Assembly (NCBI GenBank): GCA_020402745.1
Contig: JADBYZ010000009.1
Coordinates: 58,500-122,499, forward strand
Reading direction: 5' to 3'
Source of the DNA: Phenylobacterium sp.
GTDB lineage: Bacteria; Pseudomonadota; Alphaproteobacteria; Caulobacterales; Caulobacteraceae
DNA length: 64,000 nt
Shown here: positions 36,677 to 45,896 of the stretch, one piece after another
Position numbering within the stretch: position 1 is the stretch's first letter
Layout of the letters: the number at the start of each line of letters is the position of its first letter
Notes under the pieces: model-generated
Seen by the model: the letters and a program-made list of their open reading frames with translations, nothing else
What the model was told of the DNA's origin: nothing
The model's database searches: none
Translations under genes and position numbers: made by a program

Positions 36677-39295
36677 TCAGCCTTCCAGGGCCCGGTTGAT
36701 CAGTTCCACCACGTTTCGCGACAGGTCCGGCGCTGCGGCGATCCGCTCCAGCTCGGCCTTCATCTTCGCGCCCAGGTCGGGCCGATACCGGCGCCAGGAT
36801 CCCAGGGGCTCCACCAGCCGGGCCGCCGTCATGGGGTTGAAGCGGTCCACCGCCAGGATCTGGTCGGCGAGGAAGCGATAGCCGGACCCGTCCTCGGCAT
36901 GGAAGCGGGCGGGATTGGCCGAGGCGAAGGTCGCCACTAGGGCCCGAAGCCGGTTCGGCACCCGGGCGTCGAAGTCCGGATGGGCGGTGAGGGCCGCCAC
37001 CTTCTCCAGTGCGTCCGGCGACGGGTCGCGGGCCTGGAGGGCGAACCATTTGTCGATAACCAGGGGCTCGTCCTTCCAGCGGGCGTGGAAGTCCTCGAGG
37101 GCCGAGGCGAAGGCGCCCCCGCCCAGCAGCATCAGGGCGTTCAGGCCGCCCATGGCGTCGGTCATGTTGGAGGCGGCGCGATAGTGGCTTTCCGCCAGGG
37201 CGGTGGCCTCGGCGCCCGGCCGGGCGGCCAGGGCCTCCAGTGCGGCGTTGCGCAGGGCGCGCCGGCCCGCGCTGGCGGCGTCCGGCGAAAACTCTCCGCC
37301 GTCCTGCAGGCCCAGGTGAAGGCGCTTCAGCGTCTCCTCCAGATGGACGGCGAGGCGCAGGCGCAGGGCCTGCCGGGCCGCATGGATGGCCCCCGGGTCT
37401 GCGGGCGGGCTGGCCACCGCCAGGTCCGACTCCGTAGGCAGGGCCAGCAGCAGGGCCTTGAAGGCGGGCTCCGAGGCCTGGTCGTTCAGCGCCCGGCCCA
37501 TGGCCTCGGCGAAGCGCTCCTCGCCCACCTCGTCCGGCGCCCCGCCGGCCCGGGCCAGGATGAGGTCGCGGGCGACCTCCTGGCCGGCCTCCCAGCGGTT
37601 GAACAGGTCGGCGTCGCCGGCCAGCTGGACATAGCGATCGCCGGGCCGGGCGTCGGAGGACAGCTCCACCGGCGCCGAGAAGCCCCGCAGGGCCGAGACC
37701 ACCGGCCGCGAGGTCACGCCGGTCAGGGTCACGCGCGTCTCCTCGCCCTCCAGCACCACCAGGGTCTCATCCACCGCCTCGCCATCGCGTTCGAAGGCCA
37801 GGGTCCGGCCTTCTCCGTCCAGCAGGCCCAGTCGGACCGGCACGGGCAGGGCGCGCTTTTCGGCCTGGCCCGGGGTGGCCGGCGTCCTCTGGGTCAGGGT
37901 GATCTCCAGTTCGCCCGTCTCCGGCGTCCAGCGCGAGGCCAGCCGCACCCGCGGGGTGCCCGCCTGCTCGTACCAGGCGAAGAAGGCCGACAGGTCCCGG
38001 CCCGAGACCTCGGCGAAGCAGGCGATGAAGGCCTCCACCGTCGTGGCGTGGCCGTCCCAGCGCTCGAAGTAGAGGTCCATCCCCTTCCGGAAGGCCTCGG
38101 CCCCGATCAGGGCCTTGAGCATGCGGATCACCTCGGCGCCCTTCTCGTAGATGGTCGCCGTGTAGAAGTTGTCGATCTTCAGGTAGCTGGAGGGGCGCAC
38201 CGGATGGGCCAGGGGCCCCTGGTCCTCGGCGAACTGCCGGGCCCTCAGGGCCTTCACGTCCTTGATCCTCTGCACCGCCTCGCCGCGCATGTCGGCCGAG
38301 AAGGCCTGGTCGCGGAAGACGGTCAGTCCTTCCTTCAGGCACAGCTGGAACCAGTCGCGGCAGGTGATCCGGTTGCCGGTCCAGTTGTGGAAGTACTCGT
38401 GGGCGACGACGCTCTCGATCCGCTCATAGTCCAGGTCCGTCGCCGTTTCGGGGTCCGCCAGCAGCAGGGACGAGTTGAAGATGTTGAGGCCCTTGTTCTC
38501 CATGGCCCCGAAGTTGAAGTCGCGCACGGCGACGATCATGAACAGGTCCAGGTCGTACTCCCGGCCAAAGGCCTCCTCGTCCCAGCGCATGGACCGCTTC
38601 AGGGCGTCCATGGCGTAGGCGGCCCGGGCCGCCATGCCCGGGTCCACATAGACCTTCAGCTCCACCTTCCGGCCGCTGGCGGTGACGAAGCTGTCGGCCA
38701 GATCGTCCAGCTCCCCGGCCACCAGGGCGAAAAGGTAGCAGGGCTTGGGGAAGGGATCGTTCCAGACCGCATAGCGGCGCCCGTCCGTCCCCCGGCCGGT
38801 CTCCACCAGGTTGCCGTTGGACAACAGGCGCGGCCAGGCGTCGTCCGCCGTCATGCGCACGGTGAACCGGGCCAGGACGTCCGGCCGGTCGGGGTACCAG
38901 GTGATGGTCCGGAAGCCCTCGGCCTCGCACTGGGTGCAGAACCGTCCCCCCGACATGTAGAGCCCCTCCAGGGCCTTGTTGGCCGCCGGGTTGATCTCGA
39001 CCTCGGTCTCCAGGACGAAGGCGTCGGGAACCCCGGGGAGGGTCAGGCTGTGGGCGTCGGTGGTGTACTCGTCCGGCCCCAGGACCCGCCCGTCCACGGC
39101 CACCGACAGGGTCTTCAGCCGCTCCCCGTCCAGCCGCAGGGGCGCCCCAGCCTCGCCGTTCCGCCGCAGGGTCAGCCGGGCCTTCACCCGGGTGGCCTCG
39201 GGCTGCAGGTCGAAGTCCAGGTGGACCTCATCCACGAGGAAGGCGGGCGGCCGGTAGTCGGTCAGGCGGATCGGGGCGGGGGTTTCTGTGCGCAT
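36677..39295 (-). CDS. pepN: Aminopeptidase N
   Basis: An 872-residue M1 zinc aminopeptidase. Exopeptidase substrate motif GAMENKGLNIF and zinc motif HEYFHNWTGNRIT followed by the distal Glu in LKEGLTVFRDQAF are intact, and the C-terminal helical region (DUF3458 type) runs to the end. Cytoplasmic or periplasmic bacterial PepN removes N-terminal residues in peptide turnover. Divergent from the EthD gene across 110 bp and upstream of the PAS kinase in the same direction. Confidence 0.95.
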   Translation of the reverse strand: MRTETPAPIRLTDYRPPAFLVDEVHLDFDLQPEATRVKARLTLRRNGEAGAPLRLDGERLKTLSVAVDGRVLGPDEYTTDAHSLTLPGVPDAFVLETEVEINPAANKALEGLYMSGGRFCTQCEAEGFRTITWYPDRPDVLARFTVRMTADDAWPRLLSNGNLVETGRGTDGRRYAVWNDPFPKPCYLFALVAGELDDLADSFVTASGRKVELKVYVDPGMAARAAYAMDALKRSMRWDEEAFGREYDLDLFMIVAVRDFNFGAMENKGLNIFNSSLLLADPETATDLDYERIESVVAHEYFHNWTGNRITCRDWFQLCLKEGLTVFRDQAFSADMRGEAVQRIKDVKALRARQFAEDQGPLAHPVRPSSYLKIDNFYTATIYEKGAEVIRMLKALIGAEAFRKGMDLYFERWDGHATTVEAFIACFAEVSGRDLSAFFAWYEQAGTPRVRLASRWTPETGELEITLTQRTPATPGQAEKRALPVPVRLGLLDGEGRTLAFERDGEAVDETLVVLEGEETRVTLTGVTSRPVVSALRGFSAPVELSSDARPGDRYVQLAGDADLFNRWEAGQEVARDLILARAGGAPDEVGEERFAEAMGRALNDQASEPAFKALLLALPTESDLAVASPPADPGAIHAARQALRLRLAVHLEETLKRLHLGLQDGGEFSPDAASAGRRALRNAALEALAARPGAEATALAESHYRAASNMTDAMGGLNALMLLGGGAFASALEDFHARWKDEPLVIDKWFALQARDPSPDALEKVAALTAHPDFDARVPNRLRALVATFASANPARFHAEDGSGYRFLADQILAVDRFNPMTAARLVEPLGSWRRYRPDLGAKMKAELERIAAAPDLSRNVVELINRALEG

Positions 39296-39405
39296 GCCTC
39301 CGATTTAGGCCATCCGTACGCCGAGGGGGAGGGGCGCAGGCTCAGGAAGGACTCGCCAATCGCCGGCTTCCCATCTGAAATGGCCGGGACACTGAAAGGC
39401 CGCCC

Positions 39406-39777
39406 ATGATCAAGCTCACCTTCGCCCTCGTCCGCCTGCCGCACCTCACGCGGGAAGAATTTCAGGACTACTGGCTCAACACCCACGGCCCCCTGGTGGC
39501 CAGCGTGAAGGACGTCCTGCGCATCCGCCGCTACGTCCAGCTGCACTCCATGGACGAGGGGATCAGCGACAGCATCCGCGCCAGCCGCAACGCCCCGCCC
39601 CAGTTCGATGGCGTGGCCCAGCTCTGGTACGACAGCCTCGAGGACCTGGCCGCCCTCGGCAATGATCCCGCCGCCCGCGAGGCCGGGCGCATGCTGCTGG
39701 AGGACGAGAAGAAGTTCATCGACCTGCCCAAGAGCCCTCTCTGGTGGGGCGAGGAGAAGGTCATCATCGGCGGTTGA
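39406..39777 (+). CDS. EthD-domain protein
   Basis: A 123-residue dimeric alpha/beta-barrel protein of the EthD family: MIKLTFALVRLPHLTREEFQDYWLNTHGPL is the signature, and the C-terminus GEEKVII completes the ferredoxin-like fold. EthD-type proteins assist or catalyse steps in degradation of ethers, aromatics and polyketides. No neighbouring gene gives the substrate. Its stop codon is immediately followed by the first hairpin of an intergenic repeat element (39776 onward), probably its terminator. Confidence 0.85.
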   Translation: MIKLTFALVRLPHLTREEFQDYWLNTHGPLVASVKDVLRIRRYVQLHSMDEGISDSIRASRNAPPQFDGVAQLWYDSLEDLAALGNDPAAREAGRMLLEDEKKFIDLPKSPLWWGEEKVIIGG

Positions 39778-39904
39778 GGGGGTCAGCTGAGAGACCGTTG
39801 ACCCCCTCCGGCCCGCTGCGCGGTCCACCTCCCCCTGGGGGGAGGAATTACGGAGCCCATTGCTCCCCCAAGGGGGAGCTGCCGGCGAAGCCGGCTGAGG
39901 GGGG
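39776..39904. repeat. Intergenic double-hairpin repeat, copy A
   Basis: Begins with a terminator-like stem GAGGGGGTCA (39776-39785) / TGACCCCCTC (39799-39808). The unit then contains palindromes CCTCCCCCT/GGGGGGAGG and GCTCCCCC/AAGGGGGAGC, and closes with CTGCCGGCGAAGCCGGCTG before another G-run. Other copies are at 50303-50535, 50546-50600 and, reversed, 63801-63884. All are in gene 3-prime flanks. It is a REP/BIME-like element; the first stem may terminate the EthD transcript. Confidence 0.75.
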
Positions 39905-39921
39905 CTACGGCTGTCCGGCTC

Positions 39922-40566
39922 TCACCCGTTCGCCGGCGGGCCTTCCATCCAGGCCTTCAGGATGGCCAGGACCTGGTCGCCGGGGTTGTAGCCGCGGGTG
40001 ACGACGCCGTAGGTCCCTTCCGGGCCGGGACCCGCCACCAGGGTGGGGAAGCCGGTCACGCCGGCGCGCTGCGAGACGCCGTAGTCGGCCCAGGTCTCGT
40101 GTTTCAGGTCATCGGTCTCGAAGTCCGAAAGGAAGGCGTCGGGGGCCACGCCGTAGTCGGCGGCCAGCTCGGCCAGCACTTCGGGGCGGGTGATGTTGCG
40201 GTCCTCGGCGTAAAAGGCCCGCTGCAGGCGCCCCAGGTAGGCGATGGCGCCCTCGGGATTGTCGCGCCGCACCCGCACCACGGCCCGGGCGGCGGGGTCG
40301 GTGTCATAGAGGAAGCCGGGCTCATCCAGCACGGCGCCGCCAAAGGGCAGGCCGGTGGCCTCGGTGATGTGGGCCCAGTGGCCGCGCAGGCTGTCCCTGG
40401 CCTCCGGGGTCATGGGGGTCTCGGTCCCGGGGCGCAGGCCGCCCATGACGAGCCGCACGGGCAGGGCCCGGCCGAAGGCGCGGCGGATGTCCTCCATCAC
40501 CGGCGAGAAGCCGTAGCACCAGGAGCACATGGGGTCGGCGAAGTAGATCAGGTGCGGCGCGGTCAT
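39922..40566 (-). CDS. DsbA-family thiol oxidoreductase (cytoplasmic, FrnE-like)
   Basis: A 214-aa protein with the thioredoxin-fold redox pair C14/C17 in FADPMCSWCYGFSP, a helical insertion, and a cis-Pro segment GVTGFPTLVAG near the C-terminus. No signal peptide is present, so it is more like cytoplasmic FrnE or HCCA-isomerase proteins than periplasmic DsbA. Substrate unknown. It lies downstream of a hypothetical protein gene (53 bp gap) and the hydantoinase gene, all on the minus strand. Confidence 0.85.
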   Translation of the reverse strand: MTAPHLIYFADPMCSWCYGFSPVMEDIRRAFGRALPVRLVMGGLRPGTETPMTPEARDSLRGHWAHITEATGLPFGGAVLDEPGFLYDTDPAARAVVRVRRDNPEGAIAYLGRLQRAFYAEDRNITRPEVLAELAADYGVAPDAFLSDFETDDLKHETWADYGVSQRAGVTGFPTLVAGPGPEGTYGVVTRGYNPGDQVLAILKAWMEGPPANG

Positions 40567-40618
40567 GGCGGGCCTCCGGGGAGAAGAGGGTCAGCCTACA
40601 CCCGGTCCGAACCCGCGG

Positions 40619-41407
40619 CTATCGCGCGCCAGGCGACTCCCGCAGGGAGGGCGGAGCCTCTGGGGCGGGGGCCTCGAAGGGCGCCTCAGGCAGGGTTTCA
40701 GACGCCGGGGCGTCCGGCTGCGTCAACGGGGCGGAGTTGGGGAGGGGTTCGGCGGGCGCGCCGGGCTCTGTCGAGGCCGGTTCCGGCGAGGGCGGCGGCT
40801 CGGTCGCCGAGACCTCAGGAGCGGGAGGGGGAGGCATTTCTGCGTTGGGGTCGAAGGCGGCGCCCAGAAGGGCGGCGTTGAGGGTCAGCCGTTCGGCGGC
40901 GATGGGGCAGGCCTTGGGCAGGGTCCAGCCCATCCACTGCTGGGCGACCGACCGGGTCGGCAGGTTGGCGGCGGGGGCCCAGACCGAGCGACCCTTCGCG
41001 ATGGCGGCCTCGCCCCGGGGTCGCAGGGCCGACAGGCTGGCCTTCTCGGCGGTCTGGAGAGCCTTGGTGAAGGCCGCGAGATGGAGGCGTCCCTGGGCCT
41101 GCTGGTCGGCATAGACCTTGAGGTCATCCTCCAGGGAGGAGCCGGGGCGCCGGTAGGTGGACTCGATCCGGGTCACGTCCGGCATGACCCGGTCATGTTG
41201 GGCGAGATAGCCTTCGAGGACGCCCAGGCACCAGCCCACCAGTCCGTAGTCATCTGTCGGCGCGCCGGTGGGCAGGGCCGGCGCCTCCGGGGGCGTTGGT
41301 GCGACCGGGGACGCCGGCTCGGCGGTCGCTATGGGCGCATCGGCCCCCGCCGGCGGGGCGGCGGGCTCCTGGGCGACCAGAAGGAAGGCGAGGACGAGGG
41401 CGATCAT
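40619..41407 (-). CDS. Exported hypothetical protein with Pro/Ala/Glu-rich flanks
   Basis: 262 residues. A short hydrophobic N-terminus (MIALVLAFLLVAQEP) precedes low-complexity PAPE sequence, then an ordered core at about 52-165 (DDYGLVGWCLGVLEGYLAQHDRV, DLKVYADQQAQGRL, WMGWTLPKACPIAAERLTLNA) with two cysteines, then another low-complexity tail. No family is recognised. It is likely periplasmic. Its ATG overlaps the stop of the oxoprolinase gene (ATGA), so it is translated with it, though a functional link is unproven. Confidence 0.7.
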   Translation of the reverse strand: MIALVLAFLLVAQEPAAPPAGADAPIATAEPASPVAPTPPEAPALPTGAPTDDYGLVGWCLGVLEGYLAQHDRVMPDVTRIESTYRRPGSSLEDDLKVYADQQAQGRLHLAAFTKALQTAEKASLSALRPRGEAAIAKGRSVWAPAANLPTRSVAQQWMGWTLPKACPIAAERLTLNAALLGAAFDPNAEMPPPPAPEVSATEPPPSPEPASTEPGAPAEPLPNSAPLTQPDAPASETLPEAPFEAPAPEAPPSLRESPGAR

Positions 41408-44400
41408 GCGGTGGGGCTAGCCTCGGAATCCGGCGCAGGTGTGGCGGCAGACGCGCCGTAGCCGCCGCCGCCGGGCGTGTCGATCTCTATGGCCTCGCCG
41501 GCCGCGACAGTCACCGAGAAACAGCCCTCGAGGGGCCGGATCGACCCGTCGGCGCGGATGAGGCGCTGGGCGCCGGGCAGGGCGGGGCCGCCTCCTGCCA
41601 GGCCTTGCGGGGCGAATGCGCGACGGGTGGACAGAAGGGCCGCCTCAAGCGGGGCCAGGAAGCGCACCCGCCGCCGCACCCCATCGCCGCCGCGGAAGGC
41701 GCCGTCGCCGCCAGAATCCTTGCGAATTTCAAAGGTTTCCAGCCGGACCGGAAAGCGGCGCTCCAGAATCTCCGGGTCGGTGAGGCGCGAGTTGGTCATG
41801 TGGGTGTGGACGCCGCTGGCGCCCGGGCCACGGGCCGAGGCGCCGGCCCCGCCGCAGAGGGTCTCGTAGTACTGGCGGTCCTCATCCCCGAAGGTGAAGT
41901 TGTTCATGCTGCCCTGGGCGTTGGCCATGACCCCGAGGGCGGCATAGAGGGCGTCGACCACGTGCTGGCTAGTCTCGACATTACCCGCCACCACCGCCGC
42001 GGGCGGGTTCGGGGCGAGGAGCGAGCCCGGGCGGGTGCGCACCCTCAGGGGCTCCAGGCAGCCGGCGTTCAGCGGGATGTCGTCGTCCACCAGGGTGCGG
42101 AAGACATAGAGGACGGCGGCGTCGACGATGGCCGAAGGGGCGTTGAAGTTCGACGCCAACTGATCGGACGAACCGGTGAAGTCGATCTCGGCGCCTTGCC
42201 GGTCTGGGTCCAGCCGGAGGCGTACGGCGATCTCGCCGCCCCCGTCCATGGGGACCTTCGCCTCGCCGTCCGACAGCCGGTCCAGGGCCCGGCGCACGGC
42301 GCTGGCGGCGTTGTCCTGGACAAAGCCCATATAGCGGGCGACGACCTCGGCGCCCTGGTCGCGGATCATGGCCGCCAGGGCGTCGGCCCCGGCCTGGCAG
42401 GCGGCGAGCTGGGCCTTCAGGTCGGCCAGGTTGCGGTCCGGCGCCCGGCAGGGCCAGGGGCCGGCCAGCAAGGCCTGGCGGACCTCCGCCTCCAGGAAGA
42501 CCCCGCCCTGCATGATGGGCAGGGCGTCCAGCAAAACACCCTCATCTTCAAGGGTTTGCGAGAAGGGCGGCATGGAGCCGGGCTGGATGCCGCCGACGTC
42601 GGCGTGATGCCCCCGGGCGGCCACATAGAGCTCCGCCGGCCCCTCGGACTCCGGCCGGGTGAAGACCGGCATGACGACGGTGATGTCTGGCAGGTGGGTG
42701 CCGCCGGCATAGGGATTGTTCAGGGCGAAGGCCTCGCCGGGGCGCACCGTCCCGCGTCGCTCGCGCACCGCCCGGACTGAAGCGCCCATGGAGCCCAGGT
42801 GCACGGGCATGTGCGGGGCGTTGGCGACAAGGCCGCCGTCGGCGTCGAAGAGGGCGCAGGAAAAGTCGAGCCTTTCCTTGATGTTGACTGAATGCGCCGT
42901 GCGCTCCAGGGCCGCGCCCATGGCCTCGGCCACCCCCATGAAGCGACGATTGAACAGCTCCAGGGTGACGGGGTCCGGCCGGTCCAGGCTGACGCTCCGG
43001 GCGCCGGCGCCGGCGACCTGGACCAGGCGGATCAGGCCGTCAGCCTCGCCCTGCGCCCACCAGCCGGGCAGGACGGCGATCTGGGTGTCGTCGCGCACAA
43101 TGAGGGCCGGACCCTCGATCCGGGCAAGGTCCCCGGCCTCCACGACAGGCGTCGGAGCGGCGCCCGATCGGCGGGTCTCTTGCGTCACGGTGGGCGTTCC
43201 CGTGGCCGTCGGCGCGGCGTCACCCGGGCGTACTTGCGGCGGAGAGGAAGCTCCCATCGGCTCCACAGCCTCCACCTCGACCCGGGCGATCAACAGGGCG
43301 CGGTCCGGCTCGACGAAGCCGAAGAGGCGCCGGTGGGCCGTCTCGAAGGCCTGGCGAACTTCGGCCTCCGGACCCGGCGCGACCGCCAGGACGGCGTCGG
43401 CGCCGTCATAGCGAAGACCGAGCCGGACCTCGACCGCGCCGCCCGCGACTCCCTGGGCGAGGAGGCCGTCGAGGGCCTCGCGCGACAGTCGTCCGGCCAG
43501 TCTCTCCGCCGCCTCCAGGCCTGCGGCGTCGAGAGGCGCCTCCAGCCCCGCCTGACGAAGAACGGTAGGCCGGGCCTGGCCCATGCCCCAGGCGGACAGG
43601 ACGCTGCCCCGCCCCGGGCAGAGGACCTCACGGATTCCCAGGGCCTCGGCCACGTCGCAGGCGACCTGGCCGGCTGCGCCTCCGAAGGCGACAAGGGCAT
43701 GGTCCCGGGGGTCGAACCCCCTTTCCGTCGAGATGCGCCGCACGGCCTGCGCGGTCTGTTCGACGGCCACCGCGAGGAAGCCTTCGGCCGCCGCCTCCGG
43801 CCCGGCCAGACCCATCCGGGCCGCCAGGTCCGCAAGGGCCGTCCGCGCAGCCGCGGCGTCCAGGGGGGCGTCGCCCCTGGGCCCGAAGACGGCCGGGAAG
43901 CGCGCCGGGTCCAGCCGGCCCAAAACCAGGTTGGCGTCCGTCACCGTCGCCGGCCCGCCGCGCCCGTAGGCGGCAGGCCCGGGGTCCGCCCCCGCGCTGG
44001 CCGGCCCCGCCCGCGCCCGGTCGCCGTCGAAGTGAAGGATGGAGCCGCCCCCCGCCGCCACGGTCTCGACATCGACCATGGGCGCGCGAAGGCGCACCCC
44101 GGCCACCTGGGCGGTCTCGCGCCGTTCCAGGGTCCCGGCGAAGCGGCAGACATCCGTGGAGGTGCCGCCCATGTCGAAGCCGAGGACCGCCTTGGCCCCC
44201 GCCGCCCGCGCTGCGGCGGCGACGCCCGAGACGCCCCCGGCGGGCCCGGAGAGCACGGCGTCCCGCCCGCGGAAGGCCTCAGCGCAGACGAGGCCGCCGG
44301 CGGAGGTCATGAACCAGAGGGGCGCCCCGCCCACCGCCGCCTGGACCCGGTCCACATAGGCGCGCAGCACGGGGGTCAGGCAGGCGTCGGCCACCGTCGT

Positions 44401-45015
44401 CTCGGCCCGGGGCAGGAAGCGGGGCAGGGGCGAGACCTCATGGGAGAGGGCGACGAAGGGGGCGCCGGCCTCCCGCGCCAGCCGACCGGCCAGCTGCTCG
44501 TGAGCCGGGTTGAGGTCGGCATGGAGGAAGGCCACAGCGACGGCCTCGTAGCCCGGCGCGACCCCGGCGAGCCGGGCCGCCAGGGCGGCCGGGTCCAGCG
44601 CCTCGACCACCGAACCGTCCGCCGCCAGCCGCTCGTCCACCTCCAGGACCCCTGCGAACAGGGGCTCGGGGCGGCGGATGTCGAGGGCGAAGAGGTCGGG
44701 CCGGGCCTGGTCCCCGATCCGCAGGGCGTCGGCGAAGCCCCGGGTGGTGACCAGAAGGGTGCGGGCGAAGCGTCGCTCCAGGAGGGCGTTGGTCGCCACT
44801 GTCGTGCCCATGCGGATGGCTTCGACCCGCTCGCCGGGGAAGGGCGCCCCGGGCGCCACCTCCAGCAACCGCCGCATGCCCTCGACAGCGGAATCGGCCC
44901 AGGCCGGGGAGGCCGACAGCAGCTTGGCCGTCGCCTCCCGGCCGTCATCGGTCCGCCCCACCACGTCGGTGAAGGTCCCGCCCCGGTCGATCCAGAAGGT
45001 CCAACGCCTGTCCAA
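41404..45015 (-). CDS. Hydantoinase/5-oxoprolinase, fused A and B subunits
   Basis: A 1203-residue ATP-dependent amidohydrolase. The HyuA half starts FWIDRGGTFTDVVGRTDDG and continues with the actin-like ATPase motif GFDMGGTSTDVCRF and the VAFGGAAGQVACDVAEALG segment; the HyuB half (from about residue 680) carries ELFNRRFMGVAEAMG, FALNNPYAGGTHLPDITVVMP, GARGHHADVGG-like and GGGGYG motifs. Eukaryotic-type OPLAH and bacterial 5-oxoprolinases share this fusion. The start is TTG with GGAGG upstream. The large ORF antisense to it is a composition artefact. Confidence 0.9.
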   Translation of the reverse strand: MDRRWTFWIDRGGTFTDVVGRTDDGREATAKLLSASPAWADSAVEGMRRLLEVAPGAPFPGERVEAIRMGTTVATNALLERRFARTLLVTTRGFADALRIGDQARPDLFALDIRRPEPLFAGVLEVDERLAADGSVVEALDPAALAARLAGVAPGYEAVAVAFLHADLNPAHEQLAGRLAREAGAPFVALSHEVSPLPRFLPRAETTVADACLTPVLRAYVDRVQAAVGGAPLWFMTSAGGLVCAEAFRGRDAVLSGPAGGVSGVAAAARAAGAKAVLGFDMGGTSTDVCRFAGTLERRETAQVAGVRLRAPMVDVETVAAGGGSILHFDGDRARAGPASAGADPGPAAYGRGGPATVTDANLVLGRLDPARFPAVFGPRGDAPLDAAAARTALADLAARMGLAGPEAAAEGFLAVAVEQTAQAVRRISTERGFDPRDHALVAFGGAAGQVACDVAEALGIREVLCPGRGSVLSAWGMGQARPTVLRQAGLEAPLDAAGLEAAERLAGRLSREALDGLLAQGVAGGAVEVRLGLRYDGADAVLAVAPGPEAEVRQAFETAHRRLFGFVEPDRALLIARVEVEAVEPMGASSPPQVRPGDAAPTATGTPTVTQETRRSGAAPTPVVEAGDLARIEGPALIVRDDTQIAVLPGWWAQGEADGLIRLVQVAGAGARSVSLDRPDPVTLELFNRRFMGVAEAMGAALERTAHSVNIKERLDFSCALFDADGGLVANAPHMPVHLGSMGASVRAVRERRGTVRPGEAFALNNPYAGGTHLPDITVVMPVFTRPESEGPAELYVAARGHHADVGGIQPGSMPPFSQTLEDEGVLLDALPIMQGGVFLEAEVRQALLAGPWPCRAPDRNLADLKAQLAACQAGADALAAMIRDQGAEVVARYMGFVQDNAASAVRRALDRLSDGEAKVPMDGGGEIAVRLRLDPDRQGAEIDFTGSSDQLASNFNAPSAIVDAAVLYVFRTLVDDDIPLNAGCLEPLRVRTRPGSLLAPNPPAAVVAGNVETSQHVVDALYAALGVMANAQGSMNNFTFGDEDRQYYETLCGGAGASARGPGASGVHTHMTNSRLTDPEILERRFPVRLETFEIRKDSGGDGAFRGGDGVRRRVRFLAPLEAALLSTRRAFAPQGLAGGGPALPGAQRLIRADGSIRPLEGCFSVTVAAGEAIEIDTPGGGGYGASAATPAPDSEASPTA

Positions 45016-45203
45016 GGGGCCTCCGCCGCCACGTACCGGGGCTTAAGATCACACCGGGGAAAGGCGCGTCCAGTGGCGGCTTGGTGCGGCAGGTCCGCCT
45101 GTCGAAAACGTAACGATCCCGCGGCGAGCGATGGGTGTATGCATTCCCTTGGGTGAAGGGGTGCGCGGGCCGTATAGCGGTCGCGCTGGCTTGGGACATT
45201 CGA

Positions 45204-45893
45204 ATGGGTTTCTGGAACAGGATTGCGGCCCTGGCCGTCCGTCGCCCCGATCCGGGGGATTGTGACTGCCCGCCCGGGCCGCCCGGCGCCGACCCGGCCT
45301 TCTCCACGGCGGTGACCGCCCTGGGCGCCAAGCTCGCCAAGGCCGACGGCCGGGCGCGGGTCTCTGAATTCGACGCCTTCGCCGAGGTCTTCTCCCCGGA
45401 GGCGGCCTCCGAGGGCAATGTGCAGCGCCTCTACGAGCTGGCCCGCCAGACCACCCATGGCTTCGAGGGGTATGCCCGCCAGCTGGCCCGGCGCTACCGT
45501 AACTGCCCGGGTCTCCTGGAGGACGTGCTGGACGGCCTGTTCCACATCGCCGGCGCCGACGGCGCGGTCTCACTGGAGGAGGAGTCGTACCTGGAGCGGG
45601 TGGCCGAGCTGTTCGGCTTCGGCCCGCTGTCCTTCCGCCGCATCCGGGCCACCCATCTGGGGGCCCCGGCCGACGATCCCTACGCGGTGCTGGACGCCCC
45701 CCACGACGCCCCTGATGAGGACCTCAAGGCCCTCTGGCGCCGGCGCATCTCAGATGCGCATCCGGACCGCGTCCACGCCCTCGGCCTGCCCGAAGAGTAC
45801 CTCGACATCGCCCACGCCAAATCCGCCGCCCTCAACGCCGCCTACGACGCCATCCGCCGCGAGCGGATGGAGCTGGCGGGGGCGCGGGGGTAG
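45204..45893 (+). CDS. DjlA-like J-domain protein with TerB domain
   Basis: A 229-residue protein with a TerB-like acidic helical domain (about 30-135; LGAKLAKADGRARVSEFDAFAEVF and IAGADGAVSLEEESYLERV carry the DxxxxxxE pairs) followed by a C-terminal J-domain (DDPYAVLDAPHDAPDEDLKA, HPD in ISDAHPDRVHALG). This is the DjlA layout, except that no N-terminal membrane helix is evident. It would stimulate DnaK. Start ATG at 45204, favoured over an in-frame ATG at 45135 that adds unconserved residues. Converges with the Het-C-like gene 3 bp away. Confidence 0.85.
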   Translation: MGFWNRIAALAVRRPDPGDCDCPPGPPGADPAFSTAVTALGAKLAKADGRARVSEFDAFAEVFSPEAASEGNVQRLYELARQTTHGFEGYARQLARRYRNCPGLLEDVLDGLFHIAGADGAVSLEEESYLERVAELFGFGPLSFRRIRATHLGAPADDPYAVLDAPHDAPDEDLKALWRRRISDAHPDRVHALGLPEEYLDIAHAKSAALNAAYDAIRRERMELAGARG

Positions 45894-45896
45894 GTT

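Noticed and set aside
36980-39409. 809-codon open frame opposite pepN
   Set aside because: It lies antisense to a clear M1 aminopeptidase; its product is His/Gly/Gln-rich with no recognisable domain. Long antisense frames are expected at this GC content.
42892-45156. 754-codon open frame opposite the oxoprolinase
   Set aside because: Antisense to an unambiguous HyuA/HyuB fusion; low-complexity Gly/Arg/His product, no ribosome binding site.
45135-45203. N-terminal extension of the djlA-like gene from ATG 45135
   Set aside because: The added 23 residues are unconserved in character, and the later ATG at 45204 begins right before the expected domain.
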